A stretch of 64,000 nt of DNA from Pseudomonadota bacterium. GTDB taxonomy: Bacteria; Pseudomonadota; Alphaproteobacteria; Rhizobiales; Rhizobiaceae. Each line of letters starts with the position of its first letter. The stretch's first letter is position 1. A model generated the notes under the pieces. That model had not been told where the DNA came from and did no database searches. It was given only the letters and a program-made list of their open reading frames with translations. A program made the position numbers and the translations under genes. The stretch is from contig JAEXYH010000096.1 in assembly GCA_023451735.1 (NCBI GenBank), forward strand, positions 124,001 through 188,000. The letters are read 5' to 3'. This document shows, piece by piece, positions 26,813-34,893 of this stretch.

Positions 26813-27556
26813 ATGATATTCGATTTTTCTTGTTTGCAGATTTCCTCGTTGTGGGAGCGACTCGTCAACGCGATCGGCGACGCGGCCGGTAATGCGCTTG
26901 GGCGCGTCGTAGAGGCCATCCGCACGCTTTTCGAAGGCGATCCGGAGACTCGTCGGAAAGTATCCTTCTCGGTCGCCATCATCGCGCTTTCGGCCAAGAT
27001 GGCAAAAGCCGATGGAATCGTCACCGAAGCGGAAGTGAAGGCGTTCCAGCAGATTTTCGATTTTCCGGATGAGGAAGCCCGCAACGTTGCTCGTCTTTAC
27101 AATCTCGCGCGGCAGGATGTGGCAGGTTACGAAGCCTATGCAACGAAACTTTCCGGTCTTTGCAGTTCCGGTGCTGCCGAAAATTGCCCGATGCTGGAGA
27201 GCGTTGTCGACGGTCTTTTTCATATCGCCAAGGCAGATGGCTTGGTGCACGAAAAGGAATTGCTGTTCCTTGGCCGTATTGCCGAGATTTTCCGCATAAC
27301 GGACGAGCATTTCCGCCGTATCATGGCGCGACATGTGCATCTCGACGGCCGGGATCCCTATCTGGTGCTTGGCGTTTCGCCCGAGGACGATTTTGCTGCG
27401 ATTCGAAAGCAGTACCGACTGCTGGTTTCCGAACATCATCCCGATCGTCTGATCGCCCGCGGCGTACCCGCCACGCTCCACGCTGCTGCGAATGAGCGGA
27501 TGGCCGCGCTGAACGCAGCTTACAAAGCGATCGAAAAAGAGCGCCGCGCAGCATGA
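26813..27556 (+). CDS. djlA: DjlA-like co-chaperone: TerB domain plus J domain
   Basis: A 247-residue protein with a TerB-like helical domain (about 45-165, V-A-I-I-A-L-S-A-K-M-A-K-A-D-G-I-V-T) and a C-terminal J domain (about 180-245) bearing the HPD motif in E-H-H-P-D-R-L. It would stimulate DnaK; DjlA proteins are linked to envelope stress. Unlike E. coli DjlA there is no convincing N-terminal membrane helix. The start is uncertain: ATG 26813 is the first ATG in frame, but relatives seem to begin near S-L-W-E-R-L, about 11 residues later, where only TTG codons exist. Its stop overlaps the amidase start (ATGA). Confidence 0.75.
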   Translation: MIFDFSCLQISSLWERLVNAIGDAAGNALGRVVEAIRTLFEGDPETRRKVSFSVAIIALSAKMAKADGIVTEAEVKAFQQIFDFPDEEARNVARLYNLARQDVAGYEAYATKLSGLCSSGAAENCPMLESVVDGLFHIAKADGLVHEKELLFLGRIAEIFRITDEHFRRIMARHVHLDGRDPYLVLGVSPEDDFAAIRKQYRLLVSEHHPDRLIARGVPATLHAAANERMAALNAAYKAIEKERRAA

Positions 27557-28326
27557 GTGATTTCGTTGCGGACTATGCGGGAGCATCCGTCCGGCCTTCT
27601 CCCAATCACGGAGAGCGTGTCTCAGGCCGCAATCCCGATGCGATTATCCTCCACTATACCGGCATGCCGGATGCGGATCAGGCGCTGAATTGGCTCTGTA
27701 ACGAGGAAAGCCAGGTTTCCAGCCATTATTTCGTCCACGAGGACGGACGTGTTATCCAGCTTGTGCCCGAGGAACGGCGTGCCTGGCATGCCGGAAAAAG
27801 CGCATGGGCCGGCGAGATCGATATCAATTCCTGGTCGATCGGGATCGAGATCGCTAATACCGGGCATCCAGGCGGGCTTCCGCAGTTTCCCTCGGTGCAG
27901 ATCGAGGCGGTCGCTCAATTGTGTCTGGATTGCGGCAAACGTTGGTCGATCCGGCCGGAACGGGTGCTGGGCCACTCCGATGTGGCACCGATCCGTAAGG
28001 TTGATCCGGGCGAAAATTTTCCATGGAAGACACTATATGACGCAGGTGTCGGTCATTGGGTTGAAGCCAGCCCGATTGCCGGTGGGCGTTTTTTCCAACT
28101 TGGAGAGGCGGGGCAGCCGGTCGAGGCGTTGCAATCGATGTTGTCGCTCTACGGCTACGACGTTGAGATAACAGGCAATTTTTGTGAACGCACGAAGGGC
28201 GTGCTGGAGGCGTTCCAGCGCCATTTTCGTCCTGCGCTGGTGGATGGAATCGCTGATTTCTCTACGATCGATACACTGCATAGACTGCTGACGTCGCTGC
28301 CAAAATACAGGCAGCCTGAGGTCTGA
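27553..28326 (+). CDS. N-acetylmuramoyl-L-alanine amidase, AmpD-like, with peptidoglycan-binding domain
   Basis: A 257-residue protein with an Amidase_2 domain (about 15-165): zinc ligands H34 (I-I-L-H-Y-T), H141 (L-G-H-S-D) and D151 (V-D-P-G), and catalytic E99 in I-G-I-E-I. A peptidoglycan-binding repeat follows (about 185-250). There is no signal peptide, fitting the cytoplasmic AmpD/AmiD group that trims anhydro-muropeptides during wall recycling and so influences beta-lactamase induction. It is translationally coupled to the DjlA-like gene by a 4-base overlap. Confidence 0.88.
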   Translation: MSDFVADYAGASVRPSPNHGERVSGRNPDAIILHYTGMPDADQALNWLCNEESQVSSHYFVHEDGRVIQLVPEERRAWHAGKSAWAGEIDINSWSIGIEIANTGHPGGLPQFPSVQIEAVAQLCLDCGKRWSIRPERVLGHSDVAPIRKVDPGENFPWKTLYDAGVGHWVEASPIAGGRFFQLGEAGQPVEALQSMLSLYGYDVEITGNFCERTKGVLEAFQRHFRPALVDGIADFSTIDTLHRLLTSLPKYRQPEV

Positions 28327-28573
28327 AGTTTCGTAAGTTGTAAGGTAGTAAATTCGGCGTTTTGCTGCGCTGCCACAGACTTTCCTTAATAACCGGCTTT
28401 AAGCAGTGGCTCGCGCAATCATCTTTTAGGCGGGGATTGCAAAGAAGAACGAACAGGTTTCGTCAACAGTTGCATCGTCTTTCCGGCGATACTTCTGATG
28501 GATCGGTATGTGCCATCCGCGAACCTTTCAGGTCCAAGAGTTTCAGGACCTTACCCGGAGACTGACTTACTTC

Positions 28574-29209
28574 ATGAGAATGTTGGCTATTGCAGCCGCA
28601 GCAAGCATGGTCGTGCTCGCTGCGGGTACGGATTTCGTGCGCGCCGAGGATGGCGGGGAAACGAGCAGCGCGATCGACAAGCCGGTGATCGAACCCTGGG
28701 AAACACGCGAAACCGATGCGCAGGCCAAAACGGCTGAGGATCGACTTGCGCTTCGTCAGGCTCACTATGAAGGACTGATCCGTCAATATGCCGCTCAATA
28801 CGATGTCCCGGTCGAGCTCGCGATGGCTGTCGTGCGGATCGAAAGCAATTTCCGGCCAACCGTCAAAGGCAGTGCGGGGGAGATCGGCCTTATGCAGATC
28901 AAGCCCGCAACTGCCAAGCTGATGGGGTACGACGGGCGGGCCTATGGGCTCTATGATCCCGAGACCAATATTCGCTACGGGATGAAATATCTCGCCGGCG
29001 CACATGAACTCGGCGATGGGAAGCTCTGCCGAACCATTTTGAAATATAATGCCGGTCATGGCGCAAAACGCATGAACCCGGTGTCGCAGCGCTACTGCAA
29101 CAAGGTCGAGACCGTGATCGCCTCAATGGAGCAGGCAAAACCGACAGAAGCGGTTTCCTATGCAACGGTGGCTCTCGATTATGGACGGACATATCCATTG
29201 ATGTTCTGA
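28574..29209 (+). CDS. Lytic transglycosylase, SLT domain
   Basis: A 211-residue secreted protein. Signal peptide (about 1-25) ends V-R-A-E. The SLT domain (about 70-190) has the catalytic glutamate in V-V-R-I-E-S-N-F, then G-L-M-Q-I-K-P-A-T-A and the complete Y-N-A-G-H-G, so it should be active, making anhydro-muropeptides in the periplasm. ATG 28574 is chosen because it gives a normal signal peptide; an ATG at 28508 in the same frame would add 22 unlikely residues. It follows the amidase gene by about 250 bases and precedes rnpB. Confidence 0.85.
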   Translation: MRMLAIAAAASMVVLAAGTDFVRAEDGGETSSAIDKPVIEPWETRETDAQAKTAEDRLALRQAHYEGLIRQYAAQYDVPVELAMAVVRIESNFRPTVKGSAGEIGLMQIKPATAKLMGYDGRAYGLYDPETNIRYGMKYLAGAHELGDGKLCRTILKYNAGHGAKRMNPVSQRYCNKVETVIASMEQAKPTEAVSYATVALDYGRTYPLMF

Positions 29210-29333
29210 TGGTTCGCCGTTGTTGATGTTTTGATTCCGAAAATCGGCCGAAGCGCTTTGCATTTCATGTCATTCGGCGAATTCTTTGTCTCGCGCTGTG
29301 GCCTTTGCGGATCAAACCGTCTATTGAGCCGAT

Positions 29334-29734
29334 GCCAGTTGGCCGGGCAGCCGCGCTTTACCAATGCCGAAAGGCGGTAGGGTGAGGAAAGTCCGGGCTC
29401 CACGGAAACACGGTGCCGGATAACGTCCGGCGGGGGCGACCCCAGGGAAAGTGCCACAGAAAGCAAACCGCCTCGCTTTATGCGGGGTAAGGGTGAAAGG
29501 GTGGGGTAAGAGCCCACCGCGCCTCTGGTGACAGCGGCGGCAAGGTAAACCCCACCGGGAGCAAGACCGAATAGGGATGATGCGGGGCGCCAAAAGCGCC
29601 TACAGCCTGTTTCTGGGCCAATCATCCGGGTGGGTTGCGCGAGGCGATGTGCAAGCATCGTCCCAGATGAATGGCTGCCACGTTCCGGTGTTCGCGCCGG
29701 AGCCATACAGAACCCGGCTTACAGGCCAACTGGC
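29334..29734 (+). ncRNA. rnpB: RNase P RNA, bacterial class A
   Basis: About 400 bases carrying the universal landmarks: GAGGAAAGTCCGGGCTCC near 29383, ACAGAAA at 29457, GGTAAACCCC near 29544 and AGAACCCGGCTTACAGGCCAAC near 29709. The closing P1 helix is formed by GCCAGTTGGCC (29334-29344) and GGCCAACTGGC (29724-29734), which sets the ends. It is the catalytic subunit that trims the 5' leader of tRNA precursors. A location just upstream of the dcw cluster fits alphaproteobacteria. Confidence 0.97.
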
Positions 29735-30138
29735 GAATCTAACCTGATAACGACGCAAAGGTGGCTAACGGCCTTTTAGGCCTGGTCGGCGCGAGGTGTC
29801 CTCTATCCTTCAGGGTGGTTAAAGGAATTCGTTAATTCAATGGCTTAATCGATATTCTTTCGGCGTTTTGGTGTGCTCATTCTCGGCTGCCGGCATTGCC
29901 GTGGTAATATTTTGTTAAACTTAACAGGTCATAAATAAATGCTGATCGGAAAGGGCTTGCGGGGTTCTTTCTGCGGGTGTCTCTTTGGTCGAATGTTATC
30001 TCATTTCCATGCTGTGGTGGGGCGTGTTTGCCTTGTAATCGGGCGTTTCGATTCCTCGCGGATGGTCATGAAGTGAAGATGGTGTAGCGGGCAAAAGAGG
30101 CTTTCGGTTTTCTGCTCTAATTGCAGCGAGAGTGCGGT
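29735..30138 (+). other. Intergenic region between rnpB and rsmH, about 400 bp
   Basis: No protein gene is convincing here, and mraZ, which usually heads the cluster, is not found. The region holds a weak hairpin GGCC-TTTTA-GGCC near 29770 that may end rnpB, three TTAA elements starting at 29819, 29832 and 29845 (13-base period), and a small palindrome GTTAA-AC-TTAAC at 29914-29925. It must contain the promoter of the dcw cluster; I could not place a certain -35/-10. Confidence 0.5.
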
Positions 30139-31164
30139 ATGGTGAATATGTCGGATGGTGCTGAGGTCGAGGCCGAAGGTGGGCCGGCTCGCCATATTCC
30201 GGTATTGCTCAAGGAAGTGGTTTATGCGCTTCAGCCTGAGGCGGGCAAGGTTGTCCTTGATGGCACGTTTGGTGCTGGCGGTTACACCTCGGCAATCCTT
30301 TCGGCCGGTGCGTCGGTAATAGCGCTTGATCGGGATCCGACGGCGATTTCTGCAGGGCGGGAGCTTGTTCAGGCGAGTCAGGGGCGTTTGTCTCTCAATC
30401 ATTCCCAGTTTTCCCGGCTGGCCGATTTTGTTCCCGACGGTGGTCTGGATGGAGTGGTTCTCGATATCGGTGTGTCGTCCATGCAGATCGACGAAGCCGA
30501 GCGTGGCTTCTCGTTTCAGCGGAACGGTCCGCTCGATATGCGCATGTCGAGCGCGGGTGTTTCTGCCGCGGATGTCGTCAACCGCGCAAAGGTCGGTGAC
30601 CTGATCCGTATTTTCGGATTTCTCGGCGAAGAGAAGTATCCGGGGCGTATCGCTCGCGCCATCGAAAAGCGTCGTGCGACGCAGCCGTTCGAGACGACTC
30701 GCGATCTTGCGAACCTGATCGAAAGCGTCAATCCGCGCAAAGCCAAGGACAAGATTCATCCGGCAACCCGCGTCTTCCAGGCGCTTCGTATCTTCGTCAA
30801 TGACGAGTTGGGTGAGCTGGCTCGCGCTCTCTTTGCTGCCGAGCGGTCGCTTAAGCCTGGTGGGCGGCTCGTCGTCGTGACGTTCCATTCTCTCGAAGAC
30901 CGAATCGTCAAACAGTTCTTTTCCGACCGCTCCGGTAAGGCGTCTGGTTCACGGCATATGCCTGCGGTCGAGGTCCGGTCCGCCGTTTTCGAATTTCCGG
31001 GCAAGCAGATGATTGCCGCCAGCGAGGCTGAAGCAGAGGCCAATCCTCGGGCCCGTTCCGCCAAGCTGCGCATGGGTGTTCGCACCGGGGCAAAACCGGG
31101 CGCCGACGACCTGTCTATTTTTGCGCTGCCCGATCTGGCCAGCCTTGCGACCATGGGAGCCTGA
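30139..31164 (+). CDS. rsmH: 16S rRNA m4C1402 methyltransferase RsmH
   Basis: A 341-residue SAM-dependent methyltransferase that modifies N4 of C1402 in 16S rRNA. Recognised by R-H-I-P-V-L-L-K-E-V, the SAM loop L-D-G-T-F-G-A-G-G-Y-T, D-I-G-V-S-S-M-Q and the closing V-T-F-H-S-L-E-D-R. Start candidates are TTG 30121, ATG 30139 and ATG 30148; I prefer 30139 (GAGAG upstream). It is the first gene of the dcw operon here, and ftsL follows after 2 bases. Confidence 0.93.
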   Translation: MVNMSDGAEVEAEGGPARHIPVLLKEVVYALQPEAGKVVLDGTFGAGGYTSAILSAGASVIALDRDPTAISAGRELVQASQGRLSLNHSQFSRLADFVPDGGLDGVVLDIGVSSMQIDEAERGFSFQRNGPLDMRMSSAGVSAADVVNRAKVGDLIRIFGFLGEEKYPGRIARAIEKRRATQPFETTRDLANLIESVNPRKAKDKIHPATRVFQALRIFVNDELGELARALFAAERSLKPGGRLVVVTFHSLEDRIVKQFFSDRSGKASGSRHMPAVEVRSAVFEFPGKQMIAASEAEAEANPRARSAKLRMGVRTGAKPGADDLSIFALPDLASLATMGA

Positions 31165-31166
31165 GG

Positions 31167-31631
31167 ATGCTGAGGAGTTTCGATCTCGTCCTGATCGGCG
31201 TTATGACCACGATGGCGGTCGTCACCTACACGATCAAGCACAGGGCGGACGAGAAGCTGACCGAGGTTCGCCGGCTGGAGTCTGAAATCCGGCTCGAGCG
31301 CGACACGATCGACCTTTTGAAAGCGGATTGGGCCCTGGTAACCCAGCCAAACCGCCTGCAGCCCTTGATCAAGAACTACGACTCGGAGCTTGGTCTCGTT
31401 CCCACGGAGCCGACGCAACTTGCCATGCCGAAGGAGCTGCCCATGCACAGATCGCAACTCCCGCAGCCCGACACAACGATCGAGGATATCATTGCAGGCA
31501 AGAACGGCGAGGTTGCTGCAGCGCTCAAGGGTGTCGAGCAGGCCAAGGCAACGCCGGCTCCCAAATTGCCATTGCCCCTGCCTCGCGGATGGGCGCCCGA
31601 TAACATGTCCACTGGCTCGGTGAGGCGCTAA
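31167..31631 (+). CDS. ftsL: Cell division protein FtsL
   Basis: A 154-residue bitopic membrane protein: short cytoplasmic start, one transmembrane helix (about 5-22), then a charged leucine-rich coiled-coil (about 26-60) in the periplasm and a Pro-rich tail. Sequence is weakly conserved, so identity rests on topology and position between rsmH and ftsI. FtsL acts with FtsB and FtsQ as a scaffold that activates FtsWI. At about 154 residues it is longer than the E. coli protein because of the tail. Its stop overlaps the ftsI start by one base (TAATG). Confidence 0.85.
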   Translation: MLRSFDLVLIGVMTTMAVVTYTIKHRADEKLTEVRRLESEIRLERDTIDLLKADWALVTQPNRLQPLIKNYDSELGLVPTEPTQLAMPKELPMHRSQLPQPDTTIEDIIAGKNGEVAAALKGVEQAKATPAPKLPLPLPRGWAPDNMSTGSVRR

Positions 31632-33376
31632 TGTCTTTTCTTTCTAGAGTGATGGTGGTCAAGCGCCGCGCGCATTTTTCGTCTGACCGCAAGGGCAGGT
31701 CGGCTGCCGGCGGTGCTGCATTTGAAGGAACGCGGAAGAAGAAATCGTCGCAGGCGCGCAACCGTGTCGGTCTTCTGATCGCGGGCTTTGCCGTGTTTTA
31801 TGCCGTGATCGGCGGGCGCCTCGTGCAATATGGCATGGCGCAGCCGGAGATAACGTCGAGCATCCTGCCCGCGGACCGCCTGATGGCTTCGCGACCGGAC
31901 ATCGTCGACCGCAATGGCGCTATTCTTGCCACGGACATCCGCACCGTCTCGCTGTTTGCCGAGCCGCACAAGATCGTCGATGCCGACGAGGTGGTCGAGA
32001 AGCTGTCGATTGTGCTGACCGATCTCGATGCGAAGTCGATCTATTCCAAACTGAAGTCCAATTCCCGTTTCCAGTGGCTTCGCCGGCAGCTCACGCCGAA
32101 GCAGCAGAGCCAGATCCTTGCGCTCGGCATTCCCGGCATCGGCTTTCGTCCCGAGAAACGCCGTTTCTATCCAGGTGGCCGCACGGCAGCCCATATCGTC
32201 GGTTATGTGAATATCGACAACCGCGGCGTGGCCGGCATGGAGCGTTATATTGATAGTCAAGGGCTCGCGGATCTCGCTTCCGTCGGTATGACGTCGAACC
32301 AGCCGCTTGAGCCGGTCAAGCTCTCCATCGACCTGCGGGTTCAGGCGATCGTTCAGGACGTCGTTTCAGCTTCCATCGGCAAATATCATTCGATCGGCGC
32401 GGGCGCCGTGGTCTTCGATGTCCATACAGGTGAAGTTCTTGGCATGGCATCGGCTCCCGACTTCGATCCGAACGACCCGGCAGTCGGCGGCGAAGAAGGT
32501 TGGTTCAACCGCATGTCCAACGGTACGTTCGAAATGGGTTCGACCTTCAAGTCGTTCACGCTCGCCATGGGGCTCGACGACGGCAAGATGAACCTCAACA
32601 GCATGTTCGATGCGCGTTTTCCGATCCGTATCGGCGGGTTCACGATCAAGGACTTCCACGGCAAGGGGCGCATGCTGAGTGTGCCTGAAATCTTCCAGTA
32701 CTCGTCGAATATCGGTACCGCGAAAATTGCCGATGCGGTGGGTATCGAGGGGCACAAGGACTTCTTGACGCGTCTCGGCCTGCTATCGAGAATGAAGACC
32801 GAATTGCCCGAGGTGGCGATGCCGAGCCAGCCGCGGCAGTGGAAGAAGATTAATTCGATCACCATTTCCTTCGGGCACGGCGTTTCCACGACCCCGTTGC
32901 AGACGGCAGTTGCCGGTGCAGCTCTCGTCAATGGCGGCAAGCTGATCGAGCCGACCTTCCTGCCGAGGACGCAGGAGCAGGCCGATCTTGTCGCCACCCA
33001 GGTGTTGAAGCCGTCCACCAGTCGCGACATGCGCTATCTCTTTGAGTGGAACGGCGCCAATGGTTCGGGCAGAAACGCCCGCGTTTCCGGCTTCGATGTC
33101 GGTGGCAAGACAGGTACCGCCGACAAGGTCGTCAATGGCCGTTACGCCCACGACAAGAACTTCAATGCGTTTTTGTCTGCCTTCCCGATGGACGATCCGC
33201 GATATGTCGTCTTGAGCTTCAGCGATGAGCCGAAGACAGACAAGGGCAATGGCGCGGCACTGGCTGCGACTTCGGCGGCGCCGATGGTCAAGGAGATCAT
33301 CAGCCGTTCGGCCCCCATTCTCGGTGTAAAGCCAAAATTCGGCAATGACGGTTCTGCCCTGCTTGTGTCTTATTGA
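31631..33376 (+). CDS. ftsI: Septal D,D-transpeptidase FtsI (PBP3)
   Basis: 581 residues: basic cytoplasmic start, membrane anchor (about 47-66), a dimerisation/pedestal domain (about 80-220) and the transpeptidase domain. Active-site motifs are complete: S304-T-F-K307, S358-S-N360 and K493-T-G495. It cross-links septal peptidoglycan with FtsW and is the target of beta-lactams such as cephalexin. The P-G-G-R-T-A-A-H-I-V-G-Y motif is typical of class B PBPs. It is followed after 56 bases by murE. Confidence 0.95.
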   Translation: MSFLSRVMVVKRRAHFSSDRKGRSAAGGAAFEGTRKKKSSQARNRVGLLIAGFAVFYAVIGGRLVQYGMAQPEITSSILPADRLMASRPDIVDRNGAILATDIRTVSLFAEPHKIVDADEVVEKLSIVLTDLDAKSIYSKLKSNSRFQWLRRQLTPKQQSQILALGIPGIGFRPEKRRFYPGGRTAAHIVGYVNIDNRGVAGMERYIDSQGLADLASVGMTSNQPLEPVKLSIDLRVQAIVQDVVSASIGKYHSIGAGAVVFDVHTGEVLGMASAPDFDPNDPAVGGEEGWFNRMSNGTFEMGSTFKSFTLAMGLDDGKMNLNSMFDARFPIRIGGFTIKDFHGKGRMLSVPEIFQYSSNIGTAKIADAVGIEGHKDFLTRLGLLSRMKTELPEVAMPSQPRQWKKINSITISFGHGVSTTPLQTAVAGAALVNGGKLIEPTFLPRTQEQADLVATQVLKPSTSRDMRYLFEWNGANGSGRNARVSGFDVGGKTGTADKVVNGRYAHDKNFNAFLSAFPMDDPRYVVLSFSDEPKTDKGNGAALAATSAAPMVKEIISRSAPILGVKPKFGNDGSALLVSY

Positions 33377-33432
33377 GCGACAACAACTCGAGCGGCGATT
33401 CGTAAACGCCGCTCGAAAGATGGAATAGACTG

Positions 33433-34893
33433 ATGAAACTGCGCGATCTTGCTGGTCCGGATTTTCCGGAAGTGAACGACCTTCTCGCTGGTCCGCTCGG
33501 AGATCTCGAGATCACCGGGCTTTCCTTGGATAGCCGCAAGATCAAGCCCGGCATGCTGTTCGGCGCACTGGCGGGTTCGAAGGCCGACGGACAGGCATTT
33601 ATCGGCGATGCCGCTGCGCGCGGTGCGGTCATTGCCGTTGCCGCGCATCCGGCAGACGTGGGTATTCCGGTTCTCGTCGTCTCCAATCCAAGACGTTTCG
33701 TCGCGCTGGCTGCGGCTCGCTTCTTCGGCAAACAACCGGAAACGATGGTGGCAGTGACCGGCACTGCCGGCAAAACATCCGTCGCTTCGTTTACGCGACA
33801 GATCTGGGCCAAGGCCGGATTGAGTGCCGCGCAAATCGGTACGACCGGCGTGATTTCACCAAGTCGCAACGAATACGGCTCGCTGACCACGCCTGATCCG
33901 GTGGAGCTGCAAAAACTTCTGGCTGAGTTGGCGGATGAAGGTGTGACCCACGCGGCCATGGAGGCATCGAGCCACGGGCTGGACCAGTCGCGCCTGGATG
34001 GCGTCAGGCTTTCCGCAGCGGCCTTTACCAATCTTGGCCGCGACCACATGGATTACCACTCGACGGTTGAAGACTACATGGCTGCAAAGATGCGGCTGTT
34101 CGATACGCTGATGCCGAAAGGCGCGCCAGTCGTGATATTCGCCGACGACGCCTGGTCGGACGAAGCGGTCCGCGTCGCAAAGGCTTCAGGCCTTGATGTC
34201 CGCACCGTTGGTCGCAAGGGCAATTTTCTCTGCGTCAAGCGGGTCGAACATTTCCGCCACAAGCAGATGGCCGAAGTTCATCACGACGGCCAGATTTTCG
34301 AAATCGACATTCCGCTTGCCGGCGATTTCCAGTTGGCCAATGCGCTGGTCGCAGCCGGTTTGGTGATCTCGACGGGTGTCGAGGCGAAGACGGCTTTCAA
34401 GGCGTTGGAAACTCTGACGGGTGCTGCCGGTCGCCTGGAACTCGTCGGGCATACCAAGGACGGTGCGCTTGCCTATGTCGATTATGCGCACAAGCCGGAT
34501 GCACTGGAAAAGGTGCTGACCGCTGTGCGGCCATTCACCAGTGGCAAGGTGCTCGTTGTCTTCGGTTGCGGCGGTGACCGCGACAAGGGCAAACGGCCGA
34601 TCATGGGTGAGATTGCCACGCGGCTTGCTGATGTCGTCGTGGTTACCGACGACAATCCGCGTTCGGAAGTTCCGGAAGTCATCCGATCCGAGATCATGGC
34701 TGCTGCATCCGGCGCGATTGAAATCGGTGACCGGGCCAAGGCGATCCGGCATGCCGTGAACATGCTCAGTTCCGGCGACACTCTCATCGTTGCCGGGAAG
34801 GGACATGAGGAGGGGCAGACGGTCGGCACCACGGTCCTGCCTTTCTCGGATCATGTAGAACTACGCCAAGCGCTGGAGGAGAGGGCATCGTGA
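33433..34893 (+). CDS. murE: UDP-MurNAc-tripeptide synthetase MurE
   Basis: A 486-residue Mur ligase that adds meso-diaminopimelate to UDP-MurNAc-L-Ala-D-Glu. P-loop G-T-A-G-K-T-S (about 113-119); the D-N-P-R motif in D-D-N-P-R-S-E marks specificity for meso-DAP over lysine. The G-x-x-H motif near the end (G-K-G-H-E-E-G-Q) is also typical. Its stop overlaps the murF start by 4 bases. Confidence 0.96.
   Translation: MKLRDLAGPDFPEVNDLLAGPLGDLEITGLSLDSRKIKPGMLFGALAGSKADGQAFIGDAAARGAVIAVAAHPADVGIPVLVVSNPRRFVALAAARFFGKQPETMVAVTGTAGKTSVASFTRQIWAKAGLSAAQIGTTGVISPSRNEYGSLTTPDPVELQKLLAELADEGVTHAAMEASSHGLDQSRLDGVRLSAAAFTNLGRDHMDYHSTVEDYMAAKMRLFDTLMPKGAPVVIFADDAWSDEAVRVAKASGLDVRTVGRKGNFLCVKRVEHFRHKQMAEVHHDGQIFEIDIPLAGDFQLANALVAAGLVISTGVEAKTAFKALETLTGAAGRLELVGHTKDGALAYVDYAHKPDALEKVLTAVRPFTSGKVLVVFGCGGDRDKGKRPIMGEIATRLADVVVVTDDNPRSEVPEVIRSEIMAAASGAIEIGDRAKAIRHAVNMLSSGDTLIVAGKGHEEGQTVGTTVLPFSDHVELRQALEERAS

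Noticed and set aside
29939..30076. 45-codon frame between rnpB and rsmH as a possible mraZ remnant
   Set aside because: The translation has no MraZ features (no D-A-K-G-R-V or A-G-x-G-D-x-x-x-L-W-x type motif) and there is no ribosome binding site.
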